Below, piece by piece: positions 38,055-46,979 of a stretch of 64,000 bases of DNA. The stretch covers positions 1,922,001 to 1,986,000 of the forward strand of contig OY970367.1 of NCBI GenBank assembly GCA_963718635.1, given 5' to 3'. The notes under the pieces are model-generated. The model made no database searches, was not told the origin of the DNA, and was given only the letters and a program-made list of their open reading frames with translations. The translations under genes were made by a program, and so were the position numbers. Position 1 is the first letter of the stretch. Each line of letters begins with the position of its first letter. Source of the stretch: JAIOQJ01 sp963718635. Its GTDB lineage: Bacteria; Planctomycetota; Planctomycetia; Gemmatales; Gemmataceae.

Positions 38055-39500
38055 ATGCCGCCGCTGGACGCTTCCAAGCCGACCATACAACAGATCGGCA
38101 ATTACGATATTATCGCCAAGCTGGCGGAAGGGGGCATGGGCGCTGTTTACAAGGCCCGCAGCCGGTCAACAGGCGATATCGTCGCCATCAAGGTGTTGCC
38201 CACCGGCACTTCGCGCAACCCCGTCTTGCTCAAACGTTTCCAACAAGAGTTCGAAGCAGCCAAGAAACTCGACCACGAAAATGTCGTTCGGGCCATCGAA
38301 TATTGCGGCACCGGGGCCTCGCCGTTTCTGGTGATGGAATTCGTCGACGGCGAATCACTCGGCCAAAAGATCGAACGCGATGGCCGTATGTCCGAAGAGC
38401 AGGCGATTCGGCTGCTCGCTCAAGTGTGCCAGGGTCTCCACCGTGCGCACAAGAACCAGCTGATTCACCGCGATGTCAAGCCGGACAACATCCTGGTGAC
38501 CAAAGACGGCAAAGCCAAACTGACCGACCTTGGTCTCGTGAAAGATGCCGACAACGACTTGAACCTCACCCGCACCGGCCGTGGATTGGGCACCCCGCAC
38601 TTCATGGCGCCCGAGCAGTTTCGCAACGCCAAGAACGCCGACATTCGCTGCGATATTTATTCGCTTGGTGCTACGCTCTACATGATGGTGACCGGCGAGG
38701 TTCCCTTCGGCAAGGTAGGCCCGCTCGATTGCTGGATGAAAAAAATCCGCAACGACTATGTTCTGCCGCGCGAGATCAACCCGAACATCTCCGATCGAGT
38801 CGATTGGGCCATCCGCCGCGCGATGAGCGGCGATGCCGACAAGAGGCCGAATTCGTGCCGTGAGTTCATCGAAGATTTAACCGGCGTGACTATTCGCTCC
38901 CCTTCTGCAATGGCTAACCAGGAATCGCCGGGCTCGAAGGCCGCCGAAGTATGGTACCTCGTTTATAAGGACGAGAACGGCGAGACGCATACGGTAAAAG
39001 GCACCAGCGAAGGAATTCGCCGGGCCATGAAAGAATGTCTTCTTGGCGATGCGTCGAACATCAGGGCTTGTCGCACCAAAGTGGGTCCGTTCCAGACCTT
39101 ACAGGATTTCCCAGAATTTCGCGACTTGGTGGTCGAGCCCGCGCCGATGCCTTCGGGCAACCCGGCGACAGCGACTGCGTCAGCCAACAATACACCGCTC
39201 AATCCGAAGGCCAGCCCGGCTTCGGGTAATCGCTGGAAGGCCGTTGCCACGCCGATGAAGCCATCGCGCCCCGATCCGGAGATGGTGGACCTCAACCGCC
39301 CGCCGCGAAGCGCGAAGTACGAACGCCCAGCACTCCGGCCGCAAGAGGCAAAGGCGACAACCGGTGCGGTGCAACGTCCGCACTTTCAGATGAAACAGGA
39401 AAGCGGCTGGGCCAACACTCTAAAAATGCTTTTGCTGATGCTCGTCATCGCGTCGGCAACTGCCGTCATCGCCGCCGTTGTGCTTCCGAAACTGCTTTGA
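38055..39500 (+). CDS. Membrane-anchored Ser/Thr protein kinase (Hanks type)
   Basis: A 481-residue kinase starting MPPLDASKPTIQQIGNYDII, with GGAG upstream; the longer frame to 37950 has no site. Kinase motifs: glycine loop LAEGGMGAVYKA, Lys in VAIKVLP, catalytic loop HRDVKPDN, metal-binding DLG in place of DFG, and GTPHFMAPEQ. A domain of about 65 residues follows (VWYLVYKDENGETHTVKGTS to FPEFRDLV), resembling a conserved module in other planctomycete proteins. Next come a Pro-rich linker and one C-terminal membrane helix (MLLLMLVIASATAVIAAVVL). The kinase domain faces the cytoplasm with almost nothing outside, so the signal is probably internal. Confidence 0.92.
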   Translation: MPPLDASKPTIQQIGNYDIIAKLAEGGMGAVYKARSRSTGDIVAIKVLPTGTSRNPVLLKRFQQEFEAAKKLDHENVVRAIEYCGTGASPFLVMEFVDGESLGQKIERDGRMSEEQAIRLLAQVCQGLHRAHKNQLIHRDVKPDNILVTKDGKAKLTDLGLVKDADNDLNLTRTGRGLGTPHFMAPEQFRNAKNADIRCDIYSLGATLYMMVTGEVPFGKVGPLDCWMKKIRNDYVLPREINPNISDRVDWAIRRAMSGDADKRPNSCREFIEDLTGVTIRSPSAMANQESPGSKAAEVWYLVYKDENGETHTVKGTSEGIRRAMKECLLGDASNIRACRTKVGPFQTLQDFPEFRDLVVEPAPMPSGNPATATASANNTPLNPKASPASGNRWKAVATPMKPSRPDPEMVDLNRPPRSAKYERPALRPQEAKATTGAVQRPHFQMKQESGWANTLKMLLLMLVIASATAVIAAVVLPKLL

Positions 39501-39711
39501 AGCTTATAGCTGAGCTGTAAAGCCGCATTCACCAGAATGCGGTTCAATCACATCAAACGCTTCCAAAACAAATCTTAAAATGAGCGCCCTAAGCTAGTTT
39601 GGGGGCTCGTTAGCCGAACGGCCCACCAACGGAAATTTTGCTAGACTCCGCGTAGCACAAGTGTCTCGCTTGCGCACCGCGGAGCGCGTGGCTGTCAGCG
39701 ATTTCACCGAC
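39501..39711. other. Spacer holding the 5' part of composite element D
   Basis: No gene is seen. The box GCGCCCTAAGCTAGT at about 39586-39600, then GTTAGCCGAACGG and ATTTCACCGACCC, occur in the same order as upstream of copy A, which defines a repeat longer than the palindrome. Confidence 0.5.
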
Positions 39712-39761
39712 CCTGCTGGAAATATTTCCAGAAGGCCTGTTGAGAGAAAATCGTGGGAAAA
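39712..39761 (+). repeat. GGAAATATTTCC element, copy D
   Basis: The palindrome core GGAAATATTTCC has arms CCTGCT and AGAAGG (one mismatch) and a tail ending AGAGAAAATCGTGGGAAA. It lies between the kinase and aroDE genes. The remaining bases to 40076 show no gene; GGAG at about 40066 serves aroDE. Confidence 0.85.
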
Positions 39762-40076
39762 TGCACGAGGGAGAACAGAAAACTTGTAAGCCGGGGCGCG
39801 AGGGTTCTGCGTGGCGGAGCGCTTTCGAGAGGTGAACGTTCGATGTACAAAAGAGCAGCAAACGAAGTCAGGCTTCCCGGCACAGGACGATAATCATTGC
39901 CGCGATGCCGGCAATTTCGGGAAGCGTTCTTGAAGACGGTGAAACAACAGCTCAACGCTTGTTTCATCGCTCCACCAAAAACGCTTGGCCTATCGGCTCA
40001 CTTCCGAATTCCTTGCGGGCAATCCTCCACGCTGATAGATTAGTCCCCACCGTCCTGTATTAAGCGGAGATCATCC

Positions 40077-41606
40077 ATGTTGTTGCCCGGCACCGATCGA
40101 ATTTGCGCCATCATCGGCCGTACCAGACACAAGATGATGATCGCCGAGCTCGAAGAAGCGAAGAAGCGCGGCGCCGCCTTCATTGAATTGCGCCTCGACT
40201 TTTTGGCACGAGCAATCGACTTTCAACGACTGCTGCCGTTGCGTCAATGTCCCTGGATCGCCACGCTGCGCCGTCGCGAAGATGGCGGCCGTTGGACCGG
40301 CACCGAAATCGAGCGCAAAACCATCTTGCGGCAGGCGATTGTCGATGGCTTCGACTGGGTCGATCTCGAGACCGACATCGCTCACGAAATTCCGCGCTTT
40401 CGGCAGGTGAAGCGCATCATCAGCTATCACAATCTGACCGAAACCCCGGAGAACCTCGAAGAAATCTACGCCAAGATGTGCTTGCAGGATGCGGACGTCT
40501 ACAAGATCTCCGTGACCGCCGAATCACCCGCCGACAACGCCCGCGTGCTGAAGATCATTCAGAATGCGAAGAAGCCGACGGTCGGGCATTGCATGGGCGA
40601 GATGGGCTTCCCCAGCCGCATTCTCAGCATCAAGTACGGCGCGCCGTTCACCTATGCCGCTTTCAACAAAGAGCGCGGAATTGCCCCCGGCCTGCCATCG
40701 ATGGACGATCTGAAGCGGACTTATCATATTGCTTCGATTGACGCCGATACGCAGGTGTTCGGCGTCATTGGCGATCCTGTGGGCCATAGCTTTGGCCCGC
40801 TCTTGCACAATCGCATGTTCAAGCAGGATGGCATCAATGCTGTCTATCTGCCTTTTCGGGTGCCGCGCGGCGAACTCTTAAAGACGATCCAAGCGTTCGA
40901 TTTCGTGCCCGTTAAAGGGTTCAGCGTCACTCTCCCGCATAAGGAAGGCGCTGCCGCGCTTGCTAAAGAAGCGGATGCCCGCGTGAAAGAAACGGGGGCG
41001 GCCAACACGCTGGTTCGCCGCGATGGCGGCTATCACGCTTGGAACACCGACTACCAGGCAGCGCTCGAGAGCATCGAATCGCACTTGCCCGTAGCCGAGG
41101 ATGGCCAGCAGCGCGAGTTGAACCAGTGCCATGCGCTGATACTCGGCGCGGGGGGCGTGGCTTGTTCCCTCGCGCATATCCTCAAGAGCGTGGGCGCCAA
41201 CGTCCAAATCGCCAGCCGTACTCTTGAGCGCTCCAAAACGCTTGCCAAAGAGGTTGATGGCAAAGCCTATGAATGGGAAGCCCGTAACTCCATTAGCTGC
41301 GACATCCTGGTGAATTGCACGCCGATCGGCATGCACCCGAATGTCGATGAGAGCCCGATCCACAAGGGATCGCTCAAGCCCGGCATGGTGGTTTTCGACA
41401 CCGTCTATAATCCTGAATCGACGATGCTGGTGAAGGATGCTCGCGACCGCGAATGCATCGTCGTCACCGGCGTGGAAATGTTCGTCCGTCAAGCGGCGTT
41501 GCAATATCAGTTCTTTACCGGCTACGTCGCTTCGCTCGATGCCATGCGCGCAATCATGCGCAAAGCTCTCTCCCCTTTGACAAGCCTAAACGTAGCGGAG
41601 GAATAG
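40077..41606 (+). CDS. aroDE: Bifunctional 3-dehydroquinate dehydratase / shikimate dehydrogenase
   Basis: A 509-residue fusion covering steps 3 and 4 of the shikimate pathway. Residues 1-220 are type I dehydroquinase: Glu/Arg in FIELRLDFL, His in ISYHNLTE, the Schiff-base Lys in VYKISVTAESP, and FGAPFTYA-like KYGAPFTYAAF. Residues 228-500 are shikimate dehydrogenase: DPVGHSFGPLLHN, KGFSVTLPHKEGA (catalytic Lys), AANTLVRRDGG, NTDYQAA, GAGGVACSLAHIL (NADP-binding loop) and VNCTPIGMHPN. The ATG has GGAG upstream. The fusion is like that in plants and some chlamydiae/planctomycetes. It overlaps the ribosome-binding region of the following SGNH gene, indicating co-translation. Confidence 0.95.
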   Translation: MLLPGTDRICAIIGRTRHKMMIAELEEAKKRGAAFIELRLDFLARAIDFQRLLPLRQCPWIATLRRREDGGRWTGTEIERKTILRQAIVDGFDWVDLETDIAHEIPRFRQVKRIISYHNLTETPENLEEIYAKMCLQDADVYKISVTAESPADNARVLKIIQNAKKPTVGHCMGEMGFPSRILSIKYGAPFTYAAFNKERGIAPGLPSMDDLKRTYHIASIDADTQVFGVIGDPVGHSFGPLLHNRMFKQDGINAVYLPFRVPRGELLKTIQAFDFVPVKGFSVTLPHKEGAAALAKEADARVKETGAANTLVRRDGGYHAWNTDYQAALESIESHLPVAEDGQQRELNQCHALILGAGGVACSLAHILKSVGANVQIASRTLERSKTLAKEVDGKAYEWEARNSISCDILVNCTPIGMHPNVDESPIHKGSLKPGMVVFDTVYNPESTMLVKDARDRECIVVTGVEMFVRQAALQYQFFTGYVASLDAMRAIMRKALSPLTSLNVAEE

Positions 41607-41608
41607 TG

Positions 41609-43296
41609 ATGTTTGCACGTTTGACGCAACGCATTCATAGTATCCGTAGGGTGGGTGAAGGCTTTGCGCAACCCACCTGTGAGGCAAACGGGTGGGTTGC
41701 GCAAAGCCTTCACCCACCCTACAAGACTGTATGGCTTGCTATTGTTCTGTTGATTTCAGCGCTGGGGGCAGAGGTCCGCGCCGCTCTGACGCTCCCTTCG
41801 CTTTTCTCCGGACATATGGTGCTGCAGCGCAATGAGGCGGTGCCTATTTGGGGTACCGCGGATGCCGGCGCTGAGGTGAGCGTCGCATTTGCAGGTCAAA
41901 CCAAAACGACCAAAGCCGGCGCTGATGGCAAGTGGATGGTGAAACTCGACCCAATGGAAGCAAGCGCAAAAGGGCGCAACTTGACCGTCTCTTCGGGCGA
42001 CATTGTTTTAAAGTCTCCCGATGTGCTGGTCGGCGAAGTCTGGATTGGCTCAGGCCAATCGAATATGGGTTTCTCGATGCGCAGCCAAAAAGGGATTGCC
42101 GACTACAAGAAAGAGGCGAACTTCTCTACTTTCCGCTTTTACAACGCTTCAGAACGCCCAACTGACAAGGAAAACAAGCCGACCCGAAGCGAGTGGAAAA
42201 TCTGCACGCCTGAAACGGTCGAATCGTGCTCGGCTGTTCTTTATTTCTTCGCCCGCGAACTGCAATCGAATCTGGATGGCGTGCCAATTGGCATCATCAA
42301 CGCCTCCGTCGGCGGGACGAGCATCTTGCTCTGGATCGACCGAGGTGTGCAAATGGCCGATCCTAAATTGGCCGAAGCGGTGGAACAGGATGAACAGAAT
42401 CATGCCAAGTTCGACGTGGAAACGGCGATGAAGGGCTATTACGCTTCCGCGCGTTACAAAAATTGGCAAGCCATCGCCGCCAAGGCCAAAGAAGAAGGGA
42501 AGCCAGTGCCTGCGCGGCCATACACTCCGGAAGATACGCACAAGAATTGGCTGCCGGCCGGCGCTGGTTCAAAACAAAAGTTCAACCGTTGATTCCCTAC
42601 GCAGTTAAAGGCGTCATCTGGTATCAAGGCGAGGCCGATGGTTCCATCATTGGTGGGCTGCGCTACCGGCAGCAGCTTCCCACCCTGATCAACGATTGGC
42701 GCAAACGCTGGGGCAACGACCAGATGTCTTTTGTGGTGATTCAACTCCCCTATTGGAAGGCGGCGACAAGCTGGATGACCGTTCGCGAAGCCCAATTGAA
42801 AGCTTTGGAGCTCCCGTTTGTTGGGCTTGTGGTGACGCTTGACATCGGCGATCCGAACGATGTCCATCCGAACGATAAGAGCGAAGTAGGCCGACGCGCA
42901 GCGCTTTGGGCGCTCGCCGAAGTGTATGCACAAAAAGTGATGCCGAGCGGACCGATTCCGCTGGGGCTGATCATCCATCGCGGAAAACGAGATAAAGAGG
43001 CGCCATCAATCGCTTACTTTGAAGGCGACAGCGCCCGCGTACCCTTCCAGTACGGTGAAGGTTTGAACGGTAACGGCGGAGCAATCAAAGGCTTCTTCCT
43101 TGCAGGGAAAGACCGTAAATGGTTTCCTGCTCAAGTCCGCGTCGATGGCTACAGCATCATTGCAACATCAAAAGATGTGCCCGAGCCGATCGCGCTTCGT
43201 TACGCCTGGGACGGCAATCCGGACAACTGCAACCTCCATAACAAAGCCGGCCTGCCAGCTTCACCCTTTCGGACGGATGATTGGGATCTGAAATAA
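41609..43296 (+). CDS. Sialate O-acetylesterase-like SGNH hydrolase, frame-interrupted
   Basis: It starts two bases after the aroDE stop (GGAGG within the aroDE end). Residues 12-38 are encoded by a REP-like palindrome inserted between the start and the signal peptide (VWLAIVLLISALGAEVRA). The mature protein has LPSLFSGHMVLQRNEAVPIWG, a beta domain, then SGNH blocks: GSGQSNM, IGIINASVGGTS, KGVIWYQGEAD and the His in DVHPNDK. One base is missing at about 42560-42566 (GGCGCTGG), joining HKNWLPAG to FKTKVQPLIPYAVKG. The length is about 560 residues. It is a secreted esterase, probably removing acetyl groups from glycans. A decayed copy of its 5' end follows it. Confidence 0.87.
41646..41722. repeat. 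REP-like palindrome (GTAGGGTGG type) inside the SGNH gene, copy 2
   Basis: The 32-base arm beginning GTAGGGTGGGTGAAGGCTTT and continuing GCGCAACCCACC is repeated in exact inverse after a 13-base loop, ending CACCCACCCTAC at 41722. It is in frame within the coding sequence, 37 bases after the start codon. Confidence 0.92.
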
Positions 43297-43314
43297 GGCC
43301 GCGCATATGCAGCA

Positions 43315-43505
43315 AACGGGTCGGTTTGCGCAAGGCCTCCACCTACCCTAGCAGACAATATGGCTTACTATTGCAATGTTGATTTTTGCGCTGGCCACCA
43401 ATGCCCGAGCCGCTCTTGCGCTCCCCTCGCTTTTTTCGGGACATATGTTGCTGGCAGCGCAACGAGGCGGTCCCATATGGGGCACGGCCGATTCCGGCGC
43501 CGAGA
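43315..43505 (+). pseudogene. Degenerate duplicate of the SGNH esterase 5' end
   Basis: From GCAAACGGGT at about 43313 to GATTCCGGCGCCGAG at about 43505, the sequence follows 41690-41875 base by base with scattered substitutions and small indels: ATGGCTTACTATTGCAATGT against ATGGCTTGCTATTGTTCTGT, and CTCCCCTCGCTTTTTTCGGG against CTCCCTTCGCTTTTCTCCGG. The right half of the REP-like palindrome is included. No continuous reading frame remains, and the copy ends at a different hairpin repeat (43515-43549). Confidence 0.85.
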
Positions 43506-43514
43506 CCGCGCTTC

Positions 43515-43549
43515 GACAAACTCGTACGAAAGCCTCGTACGAGTTTGTC
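43515..43549. repeat. Perfect 15-bp hairpin
   Basis: GACAAACTCGTACGA and its exact reverse complement TCGTACGAGTTTGTC are separated by AAGCC. The hairpin lies exactly where the duplicated esterase sequence ends. Confidence 0.85.
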
Positions 43550-43658
43550 AGGTAGCCCTGATTCACCTATGTTATTAGCGTAAGCGAGCCTACTCCAGTT
43601 CAGGCGCCGCCTTGAACCAACCTTAGCCTCGAATGCCCTTGATGCGATTTCCATCACA

Positions 43659-44828
43659 ATGTCCTCATACCGCATCATTATCCATTGCTGCTTTCTTATT
43701 TCTGTTGGCTGTGGCACGCAGCCTTATCCCCCTACGCTTACTTATCCTTTGCGATCAGATCCGCTGGTGCTGCGCTTGCCGAGCAATGCGCCCGAGGGGC
43801 CTCCGGCAGCGGGGAAGTTGGACGAATTCATCGCGGCTTTCAACGAGCGTGGGGGCCTAACGCGGTCTCCGTCAGACTTAGCAGCGGACGCCAAGCAGAG
43901 ACTTCAACAGATTTTAGAGGATCGCTTCGGCAATCCGGCAGCGCCCATTGTCAGTTCATCGGATGGACAAGCGCAGGCCATCGCGGAATGCATGCAACTT
44001 GATGCCGAGAAGCTAGCTGCCGGAAGCAAACATTACAAGCAGCATTGTCTGCAATGCCATGGACTGACGGGCGACGGGCGCGGGCCGACCGGGCAATGGG
44101 TTTATCCATTTCCGCGCGATTTTCGCCAGGGCGTTTTCAAATACGTTTCCAGTTCCGGAAGTGGATCGCGCAAGCCGAGACGGGATGATTTGCGGCGCAT
44201 GCTGCAGAACGGCATTGAACGGACATCGATGCCGCCCTTTGCATTGCTGCCTGAAAACGAGCGCGAGGCAATCATTGCTTACACCATCCATTTGAGCGTT
44301 CGCGGCGAAGTTGAATTTCAACTGATGTCGTCCTTGTTGGCAGAAGATCTGGACATAGACGATATGGCGTCGGAAGCTGACACAATTATGAAGAAGGCGT
44401 TGCAGCAATGGCGACAGGCGGACAGCGATCGCATTGAGCCGGCAACCCAGCCAACGCCGACTGAAGCGAGCGAGCGCGCCGCCCCTGCGCATTGGCAGTC
44501 GATAACGAGAGGCCATCAGTTATTTTCCAGCCCTTCTGTCGGTTGTATTAGCTGCCATGTTGATTACGGCCGGCAAGCTCGCTACTTATACGATTGCTGG
44601 GGCAGTGCCGGCCGGCCGAGCGACTTGACCGAAGGCGTGTACCGGGGCGGCAAGCAGCCGCTCGATGTTTACCAGCGGATTCATGGTGGAATCGCGGCTT
44701 CCGGAATGCCGGCAGCGACTTCGCTCACGGAAGCGCAAGTTTGGGATCTGGTGCATTTCGTGCTGGCGTTGCCGGTGCCGAGCATGCTGCCGGCGGAAGT
44801 GCGTGAAAAAGTATATTCAGGCCGATAG
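43659..44828 (+). CDS. Dihaem c-type cytochrome lipoprotein
   Basis: A 389-residue protein with a lipoprotein-type leader (IIIHCCFLISVGCG; Cys near residue 18). It has two c-type haem sites: CLQCHGLTGDGRGP near residue 130, typical of class I cytochromes, with Met in TSMPPFALL; and CISCHVDYG near residue 295, with Met in GMPAATSLT. It precedes ctaA, ctaB and a SCO gene, so it is probably an electron carrier for, or part of, a terminal oxidase branch. Anchoring to the outer face of the cytoplasmic membrane is inferred from the leader. Confidence 0.87.
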   Translation: MSSYRIIIHCCFLISVGCGTQPYPPTLTYPLRSDPLVLRLPSNAPEGPPAAGKLDEFIAAFNERGGLTRSPSDLAADAKQRLQQILEDRFGNPAAPIVSSSDGQAQAIAECMQLDAEKLAAGSKHYKQHCLQCHGLTGDGRGPTGQWVYPFPRDFRQGVFKYVSSSGSGSRKPRRDDLRRMLQNGIERTSMPPFALLPENEREAIIAYTIHLSVRGEVEFQLMSSLLAEDLDIDDMASEADTIMKKALQQWRQADSDRIEPATQPTPTEASERAAPAHWQSITRGHQLFSSPSVGCISCHVDYGRQARYLYDCWGSAGRPSDLTEGVYRGGKQPLDVYQRIHGGIAASGMPAATSLTEAQVWDLVHFVLALPVPSMLPAEVREKVYSGR

Positions 44829-44857
44829 CCGTTCGACGGCTTCGTGTTCGATATTAA

Positions 44858-45967
44858 ATGTCAACCACTTTATTGCCTCGTCCCGTACCGCGCTGGCTGC
44901 ACGTCTGGGCCATCTTGACAGCGGTCGCTACGACTCCGTTGCTGGTGTTGGGAGGTTTGGTCACGACGAGCCGGGTAGGAATGGCGGACCCCATTTGGCC
45001 GACTGCACCCTGGTATCTCTTCTTCATCGACTGGCAGGAACCAAGCCGAGGCTTTTTGATCGAGCATACTCACCGATTGGCGGGTTTCACTGTCGGAGCG
45101 TTGATGGCCGTCTTGGCCCTTGGACTCTGGTCAACAGACCGAGTTCGCTGGTCGCGCTGGCTTGGCTTGTTCTCCCTGTTGGGATTGCTGGCGAGCTATG
45201 GCCAGTTTCATACAGTCATGCGCGCCGAGATCAACAATGCGCAGATCGAAGTGCCGCTGCCGATCATCGGTGCGATGGCTCTGTTTTTCTTCGTGGCTCT
45301 CGGCTGCGGGCTGTATGGAATCATCAAACACATCGCCGGATCTGCACTTCGAACGCTCGGCGTAATCACCCTGGCGGGCGTCATGATTCAAGGGCTTCTC
45401 GGTGGCTTCAGGGTACGTCTGAACGCCTGGGCGGGCACCGATTTGGCAGCCGTACATGGCATCTTCGCCCAATTCGTATTTTGCCTGCTCGTGAGTTTGG
45501 CGGTAATGACCACGCGGCCTCGAGTCTGGGAAATGGATAACTTTCGAAATCGCTTGAGAAATTGGGCGATAGCGTTGACGGGCGTTGTCTTTCTGCAACT
45601 GGTCTGGGGCGCGCTCGTGCGCCATCATCCATCCGGATTGGTGCAACGACTGCATCTGATGACTGCTTTTGTCGTAGTCGCCACTGCGATTTGGCTGATA
45701 AAAGGCGCACGCGACAGCTCCGCCACCTGGCAACGAATGCGCTTGTCCTGCATACTGTTAGGAAGTTTTTTGGTTGTTCAAGTTATGCTCGGCGTGGAAG
45801 CCTGGATGGGGAAATTTGCTTCGGGCGTGATTCCTGAATTGCAAATCCTTACAACAGGACAAGTGGCTGTGCGTACCGCGCACGTGCTGGTGGGAACCGG
45901 CATCCTGGCGACATCGGTGAGTTTGGCGTTGTTGACGCGACGGGAAAAGGCGAGCCGAGCCGCGTAG
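44858..45967 (+). CDS. ctaA: Haem A synthase (COX15/CtaA family)
   Basis: A 369-residue, eight-helix membrane protein that oxidises haem O to haem A. Conserved His-containing helices: FLIEHTHRLAGFTVG (first pair), TVMRAEINNAQ, AAVHGIFAQFVF, QRLHLMTAFVVV and VRTAHVLVGTG. The TTSRVGMADPIWPTAPW segment after the first helix is typical. Haem A supply fits an aa3-type oxidase. It follows the dihaem cytochrome by 29 bases and precedes ctaB. Confidence 0.92.
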   Translation: MSTTLLPRPVPRWLHVWAILTAVATTPLLVLGGLVTTSRVGMADPIWPTAPWYLFFIDWQEPSRGFLIEHTHRLAGFTVGALMAVLALGLWSTDRVRWSRWLGLFSLLGLLASYGQFHTVMRAEINNAQIEVPLPIIGAMALFFFVALGCGLYGIIKHIAGSALRTLGVITLAGVMIQGLLGGFRVRLNAWAGTDLAAVHGIFAQFVFCLLVSLAVMTTRPRVWEMDNFRNRLRNWAIALTGVVFLQLVWGALVRHHPSGLVQRLHLMTAFVVVATAIWLIKGARDSSATWQRMRLSCILLGSFLVVQVMLGVEAWMGKFASGVIPELQILTTGQVAVRTAHVLVGTGILATSVSLALLTRREKASRAA

Positions 45968-46030
45968 CGGTCGGGTTATTGTCAACGCTGCTCGCCTGCG
46001 ACTATTCAATCGAAGAGGTGCATCGTGAAG

Positions 46031-46948
46031 ATGGCCGTTCTGGAACAAGCGCCGGCTGTGGAGATGTCTCGTCCGCGCTTGGCCGACTATATGCAGTTGA
46101 CTCGGCCACGCATCGGGGCGATGTCGCTTTTCACCGTCGCTGTTGGCTATTTGCTCGCATCGGGCAGCGACTTCCGTTTCGTGGTTCTGTTTCACACATT
46201 GCTGGGAACGGGCTTGGTCGCTTCCGGCGCCAGCGTGTTGAATCAATGGCTCGAGCGCAAAAGCGATGCGCGGATGCGTCGGACGGCAAACCGGCCGCTC
46301 CCCGCTGGTAGATTGCAGCCCGTCGAAGCGTTGGCGCTGGGTATCATGTTCGCAGTGATTGGCGTTCTGTATCTGGCGTTGGCGCTGCCGAGCCCGGCGG
46401 CGGCGATTGTAGCCGCGATCACGTTGCTGACTTATGTTTTCGTTTACACGCCCTTAAAGCCAATCACGGCTTGGAACACGGTGGTCGGCGCCTTCCCCGG
46501 CGCGTTGCCCCCAGTGATCGGCTGGTGTGCAGCGCGCGGCAATCTGTCGATCGATGCGTTGCCGATTTTCGCCATCCTCTTTGTGTGGCAACTGCCGCAT
46601 TTCTTTGCTATCGCCTGGCTTTACAAAGACGATTATGCCGCCGGCGGCCTGCGCATGATTCCCGCTGGTGATCCATCGGGTCGCTTCACGGCACGCTCGA
46701 TGATCGGCACCACAATTCTGCTGATTGCCGCCACCATGCTGCCCTCCTTGTTCGGCCAAGCGGGGCCTTGGTTCCTGGCAGGCGCCATCTTTCTGAACAT
46801 CCTATTCCTGAATTGCACTATCGAGTTCAGCAAAGCCCGCAACCGCACCAACGCCAAGCACGTGCTGCGTTCATCGCTCTTTTATCTGGCAGGCTTGATG
46901 TTATTGCTTATTTACGATGGCGTGATGCCGCGATTGCTCGCGCAGTAA
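46031..46948 (+). CDS. ctaB: Protohaem IX farnesyltransferase
   Basis: A UbiA-type prenyltransferase converting haem B to haem O, 305 residues with about nine membrane helices. The first Asp-rich motif is in NQWLERKSDARMRRTANRPLPAGR (NxxxDxxMxRTxxRPL, diagnostic of CtaB/CyoE). The second is in LYKDDYAAGGLRMIP. YTPLKPITAWNTVVGAFPGALPPVIGW is also family-typical. A GTG six bases upstream (46025) is an alternative start; GAGGTG serves either. It forms the haem A pathway with ctaA. Confidence 0.95.
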   Translation: MAVLEQAPAVEMSRPRLADYMQLTRPRIGAMSLFTVAVGYLLASGSDFRFVVLFHTLLGTGLVASGASVLNQWLERKSDARMRRTANRPLPAGRLQPVEALALGIMFAVIGVLYLALALPSPAAAIVAAITLLTYVFVYTPLKPITAWNTVVGAFPGALPPVIGWCAARGNLSIDALPIFAILFVWQLPHFFAIAWLYKDDYAAGGLRMIPAGDPSGRFTARSMIGTTILLIAATMLPSLFGQAGPWFLAGAIFLNILFLNCTIEFSKARNRTNAKHVLRSSLFYLAGLMLLLIYDGVMPRLLAQ

Positions 46949-46979
46949 TATCGCGTTGTTCGACCAGAAAGCGGAGGCC

